Origin: Rhizobium tumorigenes
Lineage (GTDB): Bacteria; Pseudomonadota; Alphaproteobacteria; Rhizobiales; Rhizobiaceae
DNA length: 64,000 nucleotides
Assembly: GCF_003240565.2 (NCBI RefSeq)
Contig: NZ_CP117255.1
Coordinates: 434,001 to 498,000 of the forward strand
Direction: 5' to 3'
The translations under genes were made by a program, and so were the position numbers. The notes beneath the pieces are model-generated. The model made no database searches. It was not told where the DNA came from and saw only the letters and a program-made list of their open reading frames with translations. Shown one piece after another: positions 46,625 to 54,648 of the stretch (its first letter is position 1; each line of letters starts with the position of its first letter).

Positions 46625-46673
46625 TTGAACTTCAATCGACCCTGCCTATGGCATAGGCGGTTCGAGGGTTCAA
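46625..46673. promoter_or_regulatory. Nested inverted repeat upstream of fabI
   Basis: A central perfect palindrome GCCTATG-G-CATAGGC (46644-46658) is flanked by outer arms TTGAAC (46625-46630) and GTTCAA (46668-46673). It lies 12-60 bases before the fabI start codon, where an operator or 5'-leader structure would sit. No known binding factor was recognised. Confidence 0.3.
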
Positions 46674-46734
46674 GCTAGGCTAGCATCATCAACTGTTAGG
46701 GAACGTAATAAAGGGTGCTCGCGCTACCGAAATG

Positions 46735-47952
46735 TTACAGAAACAATCCATCCTTCATGCTGCGCATCAGATCCGTCATCTTGTGATCGGGTTTTTCCCA
46801 AAGCATCAACCGCAATTCGACCACCAGATCGCCTTTGCCGCCCTCGTCATTGGCAAGGCCTTCGCCCGGAATGCGGATGGTGTGATCTGAGCCGGACCAT
46901 GGGGGCACGCTGACGGCAAGCCTGCCGCGCGGGCCCTCGATCGAAGTTTCCCATCCGAGTACGGCGTTTTCGATCGTCACGGGCAGGGTGGTGTGCAGAT
47001 CGAAGCCCTTGACGCTGAACCGCTCGTGCGGTTCGAGATGCACGGTAACCGCCACGTCGCCCCGCAGCATGCCTTGCAGCTTCAGCCCTTGCCCCTTGAG
47101 GTGGACGACCTGGCCGTCGCTCATGCCGGCAACCGCCTGGAACCGCACTTCCTTGCCGTCGGCAAGCGGCACGGTGATCCACTGCGCCTTGATAATGTCG
47201 TCGAGCGTGATTCCGGCTTCGGCAGCAATCTCGGGGGCTTTTTCCTGAATCGGGGGAGCAGCTCCGGTGATGCGCCGGACGAGCGATGTCAGCATGCCGA
47301 AAGGCGGCAGGGCGATGATGGCTGCGAGGGTGCTTGTCGCAACCGCCGGCTCGGTCTCGGGGGGGACCGGCTCTGTAGTCTCCGGCTCGGGAGCGTCCGC
47401 CGCCTTCTGTGCCGTCGTCGGCTTTTCCGTCTGGGCTGCGGCGCGGGCACCAAAAATGCGTTCGACCATATCCTCAGCTGTCTCCGGGGCAGCGGTGCTA
47501 TCGGCAGCCGGAGGCGGGGAGGCGGATGGCTGGGCGGCAGAGGCAGTCGCTGCTTTCTGAGCCTTCTGGGCGTTGGCGCGCTCCAGTTCTTCCATCAGCC
47601 GTTCGGCTTTGGCGCGGGCCACCTTGGCGCGTTCGTCGGCTTCGCGCGCGGCCTGGCGCTGCTGCATGATGGTCGGACCGTTGCCCTTGGCTGCTGACGA
47701 CATATTGATCACCTGATCGTAGCGGCTGCGTTTCTTCGGATCCTTGAGGGTCTCGTAGGCGCGGCCGACCTCGGCGAACCGGGCCGTCGCCGTCGGGTCG
47801 TCGCGGTTGTGATCCGGATGGATGGCCTTGGCCATGGACCGCCAGGCTGCCTTGATCTCGTCCACGTCGGCGTCCTGTCTGACGCCTAAAGTCTTGTAAG
47901 GATCACGCATGTGTTCGATCGCCGCTTTTTGCTGGTACGCCACGTCAGACAT
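46735..47952 (-). CDS. J-domain protein (DnaJ/CbpA-like)
   Basis: A 405-residue co-chaperone. The N-terminal J domain (about 16-80, DPYKTLGVRQDADVDEIKAAW) has its HPD triad in AIHPDHN (about 43-49). A charged helical stretch and a long Ala/Pro/Glu-rich linker (about 95-250) follow, then a DnaJ_C substrate-binding domain (about 255-390, GDVAVTVHLEPHERFSVKGFDLHTTLPVT). There is no zinc-finger, so it is a type B (CbpA-like) protein. I kept the ATG at 47952 because it has GGGA upstream; the internal ATG at 47910 (MRDPYK) has no ribosome site. Divergent from the cyclodeaminase operon. Confidence 0.88.
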   Translation of the reverse strand: MSDVAYQQKAAIEHMRDPYKTLGVRQDADVDEIKAAWRSMAKAIHPDHNRDDPTATARFAEVGRAYETLKDPKKRSRYDQVINMSSAAKGNGPTIMQQRQAAREADERAKVARAKAERLMEELERANAQKAQKAATASAAQPSASPPPAADSTAAPETAEDMVERIFGARAAAQTEKPTTAQKAADAPEPETTEPVPPETEPAVATSTLAAIIALPPFGMLTSLVRRITGAAPPIQEKAPEIAAEAGITLDDIIKAQWITVPLADGKEVRFQAVAGMSDGQVVHLKGQGLKLQGMLRGDVAVTVHLEPHERFSVKGFDLHTTLPVTIENAVLGWETSIEGPRGRLAVSVPPWSGSDHTIRIPGEGLANDEGGKGDLVVELRLMLWEKPDHKMTDLMRSMKDGLFL

Positions 47953-48213
47953 GCCGTTCCCACTTCATTGACGCCTCGGTCGCTCCCGCCGAAGCGGAAT
48001 CCGTGGCGTATATATTGTGATCCTGCGGGACAGTTGCTAATCAGGTGTTACGGTGGACGGTTAGCGGCCTGCGATCTCCGGCAATGGTTATTCATTCACT
48101 AAAAATTGGGGTAATAACGCACCGGACTGTTAAGGATGCGGGCGTGATTTGCCGATTTGACGCATTCGGCGCCTCTCGCGCGGGGTCCGGTCAACTCTTG
48201 AGCAGGACGGCCT

Positions 48214-49218
48214 ATGCAGGAAATCTGGATCGACTATCTCAACGCCTTTGACGTCAAGGCGCTGGCCCTCACCGACGACGATATCCTCAGTGCCGTCTCG
48301 AAAGCCCTGGACGCGCAGGGGCGCGGCGACACCGTCATCGAACCGCGCGTCCATCTCGTGCCGGAAAGCTCCGACAAGGGGCACTTCAATGTGCTGCGCG
48401 GCTACGTCAAGGCGCTCGGCTATGCCGGCGTCAAGGTGGTCGGGGATTTCGTCCACAACTACAAGGTCGGGCTTCCCTCGGAGATGGCGGTGCTCAATCT
48501 CTTCGACCCGCAGACCGGCGTGCCCAAGGCCATTGTCGATGCTACCGCCATTACCGACATGCGCACCGGCGCCGTGACCGCCATCGGTGCGCGGCACCTG
48601 GCCCGCAAGGATAGCAAGATCCTCGGCCACATCGGCGCCCGCGGGACATCCTACTGGAACGTCCGTCTGCTGGACCACATCTTCGATTTCGACGAAATCC
48701 GCATCCATTCCCGCCGCCCGGAGAGCCGCGATGCCTTTGCCGCGCGTCTCGAGCAAGATCTCGGCAAGAAGATCGTCGTCACCGACACCTGGGAAGATTG
48801 CCTTGACGGTGCCGACATCATGATCGAGGCGAGCCGCCTGCCGGAACCGACACCGCTGTTCAAGACCGCCTGGGTCAAGAAGGGCGCCTTCGTCGTGCCC
48901 TACGGAACGATGAGCGCGCTGGAGTTCGATCTCACCGACATCATGGACAAGGTCGTCGTCGACGACTGGGGCCAGTGCGGTCCGGGCCGGCCCTATGGCG
49001 CGTTGCGCCGCCATGTCGACGAGGGCAAGGTCACGGCGGAAAACCTGCATGCCGAAATCGGCCAGATCGTCTGCGGCGCAAAGCCCGGCCGCGAAAGCGA
49101 CGACGAAACCATCCTGTTCTGGCATCGCGGCCTGTCGACCACCGACATTGCGCTGGGGGCTGCCATGGTCGACAAGGCGCGGCGGCTTGGCATCGGCCAG
49201 CGCCTGCGCTTTGCCTGA
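48214..49218 (+). CDS. Ornithine cyclodeaminase/mu-crystallin family protein
   Basis: A 334-residue protein with the OCD/mu-crystallin fold. The substrate-domain segment GVKVVGDFVHNYKVGLPSEMAVLNL and the Arg-containing IVDATAITDMRTGAVTAIGARHLA (about 108-131) match the family. The dinucleotide loop reads LGHIGARGTS (about 139-148) instead of the usual GxGxQ form, so cofactor binding may differ. Where true ornithine cyclodeaminases have the catalytic Asp (GGDxPGKTE), this protein has PYGTMSALE, so it is probably not a cyclodeaminase in the strict sense. Relatives include alanine and ketimine-type dehydrogenases. It is followed 12 bases later by the ammonia-lyase homologue, forming an operon. 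Confidence 0.85.
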   Translation: MQEIWIDYLNAFDVKALALTDDDILSAVSKALDAQGRGDTVIEPRVHLVPESSDKGHFNVLRGYVKALGYAGVKVVGDFVHNYKVGLPSEMAVLNLFDPQTGVPKAIVDATAITDMRTGAVTAIGARHLARKDSKILGHIGARGTSYWNVRLLDHIFDFDEIRIHSRRPESRDAFAARLEQDLGKKIVVTDTWEDCLDGADIMIEASRLPEPTPLFKTAWVKKGAFVVPYGTMSALEFDLTDIMDKVVVDDWGQCGPGRPYGALRRHVDEGKVTAENLHAEIGQIVCGAKPGRESDDETILFWHRGLSTTDIALGAAMVDKARRLGIGQRLRFA

Positions 49219-49230
49219 GGATTGGAAGAC

Positions 49231-50769
49231 ATGGAGGTTGGCAAAGGCCAGGCAGGCGTGATCTTTGACCGCAGCGGCGGCAGTGTCGATGCCGTCTGCG
49301 CCATCGCCCGTCGGGAGGCCGCCGTCTCGGTCGAGAGCGGCGCCATCTCCGGCATCGACGCCGCCTATGCCTGCCTCGTGCGTCATGCCGCGCACGGCGA
49401 GGCCATCTACGGTGTCAGCACCGGCCTTGGTGCCGCCGTCGATACGCGCGTCGATCCGTCGGAGGGCTCCGGCCAGTGGGCTATAGCGCGCCCGCGGGCA
49501 GTCGGCGTCGGCCGGCTCGCAGAGGTCGCGGAAGTCCGGGTAATGATGGCGACCCGGCTTGCCCGCTTCTGCCTCGGCTATTCCGGCGTCTCGTCTCCTG
49601 TCGCCCTGACGCTCGCCGAAATGCTCAACCGGGGCATCCATCCCTGCGTGCCGATGACCGGCTCCATCGGCGAGGCGGATCTCGCGCCGCTCGCCCATAT
49701 CGCCTTGACGATGTCGGGGGAGGGTGTCGTCCTCTCCGGCGAGGGCAAGCTCCAGTCGGGTGCCGAGGCCTTTGCGTCGGCCGGCCTGGATCTGCCCGCA
49801 TTCGGCATCAAGGACGGCCTGTCGCTGGTTTCGTCGAATGCTGCATCTGTCGGGCTCGCCTGCCTGCTGCTTGAAGACATCAGGTACGTCTTCGATGCCC
49901 ATGTCGGCGCAGTGGCGCTGTCATTCGAGGGTTTTCGCGCCAGCATTGATCCGCTCCATCCCCTTTCGGACCGTCTGCGGCCGGGCCCCTGCCAGGGCGA
50001 GGTGGGCGCCGCGATCCGCGCGCTGCTCGAAGGCGGCGATCTCGTTGCCGGCACCGGCGCAAGGCGACTGCAGGACCCCCTCAGCCTGCGCTGCGCACCC
50101 GCCGTTTCGGGCACGGCGCTGCATGCCTTCCGGGCGGCCTTTGCCGCCACCGAACTCGAACTTCGCTCCAGCGACGACAATCCGTCGGTCATCGCCGATC
50201 AGGACATCGTGCTCCCGACCGGCAATTTCGATCCGACCCACATGGTTCTCGCCTTCGATACGCTGGGCCTCGCACTTGCGCGTCTGGCGGCGATGGCGGC
50301 GGAGCGGATGATGAAGCTGCTATCGCCCGGCTTCTCCGACCTGCCGCGCTTTCTCGCCCCGGCGCAACCTGGCGCCAACGGCTTTGGCGCGCTGCAAAAG
50401 ACCATCGCCGCGCTGACTGCGGAGATCGGCCATCTCGCCATGCCGATGCCATTCGTAGTGACGCCGGTGGCGGACCGCGTCGAAGACTATGCCTCAATGT
50501 CGATGTCTGTCATCGACAAGACGAGGCAACTGGTGGCGAAGTGGCGCTATCTGACCGCCATAGAGCTGATCGTCGCCGCCCGTGCCGTCGATCTCAGGGA
50601 CGGCATCGTGCTTGGACACGGCGCGCAATCGCTGTTTGAAAACATTCGCGCCGTCGTGCCCCCGCTCGTCGCGGATCGCTCCTCGAGCGACGATATCCAT
50701 GCGCTCGCCGACGCCATAGAGGCGGCCAAGCTTCTTCCGCAACAGGCACCAGGTAACGCAACAGCTTAG
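49231..50769 (+). CDS. Ammonia-lyase-fold (HAL/PAL-like) protein lacking the MIO triad
   Basis: A 512-residue protein of the histidine/phenylalanine ammonia-lyase superfamily by length and order of motifs: IYGVSTGLGA (about 52-61), the loop around residue 144, LQDPLSLRCAP, SSDDNP, GNFDPTHM and VEDYASMS. The cofactor-forming loop reads GSIGEADLAPLAH where canonical enzymes have GSVGASGDLAPLAH: the Ala-Ser-Gly that cyclises to the MIO electrophile is gone, with a one-residue deletion. The Tyr of QDPYSLR is Leu, and the Asn of the LINGT segment is Ser. Standard MIO chemistry is therefore not expected. Start 49231 has GGAA upstream. It is coupled to the cyclodeaminase-like gene and ends 97 bases before the second DUF1217 gene. 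Confidence 0.88.
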   Translation: MEVGKGQAGVIFDRSGGSVDAVCAIARREAAVSVESGAISGIDAAYACLVRHAAHGEAIYGVSTGLGAAVDTRVDPSEGSGQWAIARPRAVGVGRLAEVAEVRVMMATRLARFCLGYSGVSSPVALTLAEMLNRGIHPCVPMTGSIGEADLAPLAHIALTMSGEGVVLSGEGKLQSGAEAFASAGLDLPAFGIKDGLSLVSSNAASVGLACLLLEDIRYVFDAHVGAVALSFEGFRASIDPLHPLSDRLRPGPCQGEVGAAIRALLEGGDLVAGTGARRLQDPLSLRCAPAVSGTALHAFRAAFAATELELRSSDDNPSVIADQDIVLPTGNFDPTHMVLAFDTLGLALARLAAMAAERMMKLLSPGFSDLPRFLAPAQPGANGFGALQKTIAALTAEIGHLAMPMPFVVTPVADRVEDYASMSMSVIDKTRQLVAKWRYLTAIELIVAARAVDLRDGIVLGHGAQSLFENIRAVVPPLVADRSSSDDIHALADAIEAAKLLPQQAPGNATA

Positions 50770-50788
50770 TTACAAAAGAAACGCCGCC

Positions 50789-50808
50789 GTAAAGTCTCGG
50801 GTAAGCTT
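50789..50808 (+). promoter_or_regulatory. Shared upstream element, copy 2
   Basis: GTAAAGTCTCGGGTAAGCTT, ending 58 bases before the start codon of the second DUF1217 gene. It differs from the copy at 8883-8902 at two positions only. It follows the ammonia-lyase-like gene closely, so this DUF1217 gene probably has its own promoter despite the short distance. Confidence 0.6.
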
Positions 50809-50866
50809 ACGCTGCTACAATAAACAATCCTATTCGATCTGACGCAAGCTGTGGGGCCACGCGATC

Positions 50867-53425
50867 ATGACATCGACCTATCAGAGCTTTACGCTCGATA
50901 CCCGTAATATGACGTCGACGTTGTCGCGAGTTTCCTCGCAGACGACGACCAAGCGCGACATCGACTATTACAATGCCCATATCGGCAATGTGAAGACGCT
51001 CGACGATCTCATGGGCGACTACCAGCTCTACAGCTACGCCATGAAAGCCTATGGCCTGGAAGACTTCACCTATGCCAAGGGCTTCATGAAGAAGGTCTTC
51101 TCCAGCGACCTCAGTGATGCCACCAGCTTTGCCAACCGCCTGAACGACCCAAAATACAAGCAGATTGCCGCCGCCTTCAACTTCGGTGCATCGGGCACGC
51201 CGGCGGCGCAGACGGCAGCGACCTCGACGAAGATGTTCGGGGCAGCTGCCACCAAAACGACCGATGCTTCGATCGGCCTCTACCAACAGTCCTTTGCCAC
51301 GGAAGAGGCCGCGGCGAAGACCGAGACGGACTATTACGACGCCAATATCGGCTCCGTCAAAACAGTCGACGACTTGCTGAAAAACACCCGCCTCAGGGAC
51401 TACGTGCTGAAGGGCTACGGCATCGATCCGACCAACGTCTCGAACAGCTTCCTAAAGTCGATGCTGACGAGCGACCTCAGCGATCCCGCGAGCTTCGTCA
51501 ACGTCAGCGGCAGCGCGGCGGGCAAGGCGATCACCGCGCAGTTCAACTTCAATGCCGACGGCACCATCGCCACCACGACGGCCGATGCGGACAAGGCCTA
51601 CTACGAGGCAAATATCGGTGCGGTGAAGTCGGCGACCGATTTCGTCTCCGACCGTCGGCTTTTCGACTATGCCAAGGCAGCCTTCGGCGTCGCCTCGAAA
51701 GTCACGGACGTGCAGTTCGCGGCATCGGTAGCCGACGCTGCCACGGCGGAACGATACGGTCTGACCTCGACGCTGGCGCAATTCAACTTCCAGGCGGATG
51801 GAAAGGTGGCCGATGGCGCAGTGATCCAGACCGCCGACCAGATCAGCACGACATCTGCAAACTATGTCGCCCAGTATAAAAGCCAGGCCCAGACCCTCGG
51901 CCAGCGCTCGGCGGTCATGGACGCCTACAACGACACGGTCCCCACCTTCGTTACAGGCGCCGGTGCGGCCGACGATGCCGCTTATTACAAGGCCAACATC
52001 GGTTCGGTGACGTCTGTCGAGGAACTGACACACAACAAGCGGCTTTTCGACTATGTCAAGATTGCCTACAATCTAGAGGGGCTCGACGGGCAGGCGACGG
52101 AAAATACACTGCGCTATGACTTCGAGACGGCTATGGAAGACCCGACCTATGCCAAGCTAATCGGCTTTTCCGATGTGGTCGCGCAGTTCAACTTCCAGTC
52201 CGACGGCACCGTCGCAGCCGGCACACAGGCCCAGACGGCCACCCAGCTCGCAGCCGCGACAAAATCCTACACCACCAACTACAAGGCGGAACAGGCGGCA
52301 ATCACCGTCGATGCCGTGGCCAACTACAAGACCCGCATTGCGGCTGTGAAGACCATCGACCAGTTCTTTGCGAGCAACGCCACCGCCGACAAGAGCAAGA
52401 CGAACGACAATCTTCCCGAGCTCTACCAGATGGCTTTGCGCTCCTACGGGATCGGCGAGACCGAAATCTCCAAGGGCCAGATGAAGAAGATCATGGAGAG
52501 CGATCCCTATGATCCGAAAAGCTATGTGAATACCCTGAAAGACGACCGCTTCGTCAATCTGGCAAAAGCATTCAATTTCGACAGCGACGGCAAACTGAAA
52601 CTGCCAGTCACGGCTCTCTCGACGACGCAGATCAACGCCTACATCTCGGAATATTCCAAGGATACAAAGCGTGGACTGACTGGCCCCGCTCTCACCAAGG
52701 CGGTCGCCCAGATTAAGACCGACGCCACCTATTTTGCGACAAAGATGGCCGATGTCACCAACCTGTCCGACTTCCTGAAGGACAGCAAGCTGACGAACTT
52801 CGTGCTGACGGCCAACGGCCTCGATCCGAAGAAGATCACTGCCGACACACTCAAAAAGGCATTCACCTCGGATCCCGCCAAAGCCAACAGCTTCATCAAT
52901 ACTGCGGCGGGCGCGCAATTGAAGCCCATCGTCGATGCGTTCAACTTCGGCATCGACGGCAAGCTGGTCGACACCAAGCTGGGCTCGGCGCAGAACAAGG
53001 GCGCCCTGGATTCGACGAACGACCTCTATCTTCATCAGACCCTGGAAAAGCAGGAGGGCGAAACCAATGACGGCATCCGGCTCGCGCTCTATTTCCAGCG
53101 GCAGGCGCCTGCCATCAATTCCGTTTACGACATCATGGCCGACAGTGCGCTGTATTCGGTGATCACCACCACCTACAGCCTGCCAAGCGCCATTTCATCC
53201 ATGGATGTCGATGCGCAGGCTAAGCTCCTGAAGAAATTCATCAACATCGACGACCTGCACGACGGAAAGAAATTGAACAAGCTGCTGCAGCGCTTCTCGG
53301 TGGAATACGATCTGAAGAACAACAACACCGGATCGTCGTCGGCGCTCTCCATCCTGCAGCCGTCCGGATCCTTCGGCGTCAGCGCAGACACGTTGCTGTC
53401 GATCGCACAGCTCAAGCGCGGCTAG
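50867..53425 (+). CDS. DUF1217 repeat protein, copy 2
   Basis: An 852-residue paralogue of the protein at 8965-11541, with the same six modules and the same C-terminal domain (QRQAPAINSVYDIM ... LLSIAQLKRG). The main differences are a shorter Thr/Ser linker after module 1 and charge changes in the last residues. There is no signal peptide. 47 of the first 60 residues are identical to copy 1, and the fifth module contains a 50-bp stretch of perfect DNA identity. The two proteins are likely to do related jobs, perhaps as alternative or paired subunits. Whether they are exported, for example by the flagellar secretion system, is not visible. Confidence 0.9.
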   Translation: MTSTYQSFTLDTRNMTSTLSRVSSQTTTKRDIDYYNAHIGNVKTLDDLMGDYQLYSYAMKAYGLEDFTYAKGFMKKVFSSDLSDATSFANRLNDPKYKQIAAAFNFGASGTPAAQTAATSTKMFGAAATKTTDASIGLYQQSFATEEAAAKTETDYYDANIGSVKTVDDLLKNTRLRDYVLKGYGIDPTNVSNSFLKSMLTSDLSDPASFVNVSGSAAGKAITAQFNFNADGTIATTTADADKAYYEANIGAVKSATDFVSDRRLFDYAKAAFGVASKVTDVQFAASVADAATAERYGLTSTLAQFNFQADGKVADGAVIQTADQISTTSANYVAQYKSQAQTLGQRSAVMDAYNDTVPTFVTGAGAADDAAYYKANIGSVTSVEELTHNKRLFDYVKIAYNLEGLDGQATENTLRYDFETAMEDPTYAKLIGFSDVVAQFNFQSDGTVAAGTQAQTATQLAAATKSYTTNYKAEQAAITVDAVANYKTRIAAVKTIDQFFASNATADKSKTNDNLPELYQMALRSYGIGETEISKGQMKKIMESDPYDPKSYVNTLKDDRFVNLAKAFNFDSDGKLKLPVTALSTTQINAYISEYSKDTKRGLTGPALTKAVAQIKTDATYFATKMADVTNLSDFLKDSKLTNFVLTANGLDPKKITADTLKKAFTSDPAKANSFINTAAGAQLKPIVDAFNFGIDGKLVDTKLGSAQNKGALDSTNDLYLHQTLEKQEGETNDGIRLALYFQRQAPAINSVYDIMADSALYSVITTTYSLPSAISSMDVDAQAKLLKKFINIDDLHDGKKLNKLLQRFSVEYDLKNNNTGSSSALSILQPSGSFGVSADTLLSIAQLKRG
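52478..52527 (+). repeat. 50-bp block identical to the first DUF1217 gene, copy 2
   Basis: Same 50 bases as 10588-10637, in the same reading frame and orientation. It is the longest perfect identity that I noticed between the paralogues. Confidence 0.9.
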
Positions 53426-53503
53426 TCTTATCAAGGGATAGGCGGTCGCGGTCCACAATCCGCAAGGGCTCGGCCGCGCCGTTGCGTGGCTCGACCCGGT
53501 CGG

Positions 53504-53962
53504 CTAGCCCTGTGGCTGGAAAGCCAGAACCTGCCACTCGTTGTCGCCGACAAGGCATGTCTTGCCGTAGAAGTTCGCGATCCCGTCATAGGCATGGCGA
53601 GTTGTGCGGAATTGCCGGCAGACCTGGCCGGTCGCATTGTTTTCGACGATCGTGTCGATCACGCCGGCGCTGCCGGTCGAGGCATTGGCCCAGGCCAGAG
53701 GCTGGCCCTTGAGCTTGCTGAGATCCGCCGATGTCACGGCGTTGCGCACAGTGACTTCGTCGGACACCGTATCGGATGCAGGCGGCGTCTTCGAAACGGC
53801 ACCTGTGGTCACCGACCTATCCACCTTGGCGGAGCTGAAAACATCCATTCCGCCGGTGGTGCATCCGGTAAGCGACAGAAGAGCTACGCCCGCAGCAGCG
53901 ATGATGCCGCGCTTTGACAGCAGGCCCTTTGTATAGACTGTCGATCTTGCTATGACTTCCAC
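53504..53962 (-). CDS. Outer-membrane lipoprotein, 17-kDa antigen (RT0821/Lpp0805) family
   Basis: A 152-residue lipoprotein. A basic n-region and hydrophobic core (GIIAAAGVALLSL) end in the lipobox LTGC, so the mature protein should begin at that Cys (about residue 34). The mature part has KLKGQPLAWANASTGSAGVIDTI, then CRQFRTTRHAYDGI and GKTCLVGDNEWQVL, which match the surface-antigen family known from rickettsiae. The start is a GTG at 53962 without a strong ribosome site, so the N-terminus is uncertain by a few residues. It is divergent from pdxH (61 bases). Confidence 0.82.
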   Translation of the reverse strand: MEVIARSTVYTKGLLSKRGIIAAAGVALLSLTGCTTGGMDVFSSAKVDRSVTTGAVSKTPPASDTVSDEVTVRNAVTSADLSKLKGQPLAWANASTGSAGVIDTIVENNATGQVCRQFRTTRHAYDGIANFYGKTCLVGDNEWQVLAFQPQG

Positions 53963-54023
53963 CGTATATTGCTAGCCAGACAAAACTGGACACTTTGATT
54001 AAAATCCGGAGCGCTTAACCAAT

Positions 54024-54644
54024 ATGTCGGAAAACGAGTTAACAAGCAGTGACTTCACCCTGCAAAACGAGCCTTTTGTGCTGTTTTCGAGCTGGTTGGA
54101 AGAGGCGCACGCCTCTGAGTTGAATGATCCGAATGCGGTTGCGCTGGCAACGGTGGATGAAGATGGTCTGCCAAACGTCCGCATGGTCCTCCTGAAGGGT
54201 TTCGATCACCAAGGATTCGTATTCTATACAAATTTCGAAAGTCAGAAAGGCCAAGAACTGCTTTCGGCGAAAAAAGCGGCCATGTGCTTTCACTGGAAAT
54301 CGCTGCGACGCCAGGTGCGGTTGCGCGGTCCCGTCGAGGTGGTGACCAACGAAGAGGCCGACGAGTATTTCAAATCCCGGCCGCGCGGAAGCCGAATCGG
54401 CGCCTGGGCGTCGAAACAGTCACGGCCGCTGGAAAGCCGGTTCGCGCTGGAAAAGGCTGTCGCGGAATTTACGGCGCGCTACGCCATCGGCGAAATCCCG
54501 CGTCCCGAAAACTGGTCCGGCTTCCGCATCCGCCCGCAGTCGATCGAGTTCTGGAAAGACGGAAAGTTCCGGCTTCACGACCGTATTGAGTTCCGCCGAA
54601 CGGCCGAGGATGCGGCCTGGGACAAGGTACGCATGTATCCCTGA
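54024..54644 (+). CDS. pdxH: Pyridoxamine 5'-phosphate oxidase
   Basis: A 206-residue FMN enzyme that oxidises PNP or PMP to pyridoxal 5'-phosphate. The motifs [30 protein letters not shown] (FMN and phosphate contacts, about 42-71), [16 protein letters not shown] (about 87-102) and the C-terminal signature W(S/R)[15 protein letters not shown] (about 165-181) followed by LHDRIEFRR are all present. The length is typical. The gene converges with the deacetylase gene, four bases apart. Confidence 0.96.
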   Translation: MSENELTSSDFTLQNEPFVLFSSWLEEAHASELNDPNAVALATVDEDGLPNVRMVLLKGFDHQGFVFYTNFESQKGQELLSAKKAAMCFHWKSLRRQVRLRGPVEVVTNEEADEYFKSRPRGSRIGAWASKQSRPLESRFALEKAVAEFTARYAIGEIPRPENWSGFRIRPQSIEFWKDGKFRLHDRIEFRRTAEDAAWDKVRMYP

Positions 54645-54648
54645 CCGG

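Noticed and set aside
48130..49902. A 590-residue open frame antisense to the cyclodeaminase/lyase operon
   Set aside because: It runs antisense across two recognisable genes and their junction; the composition (Asp, Arg, Gly, Ala rich) is typical of antisense frames in this GC-rich DNA.
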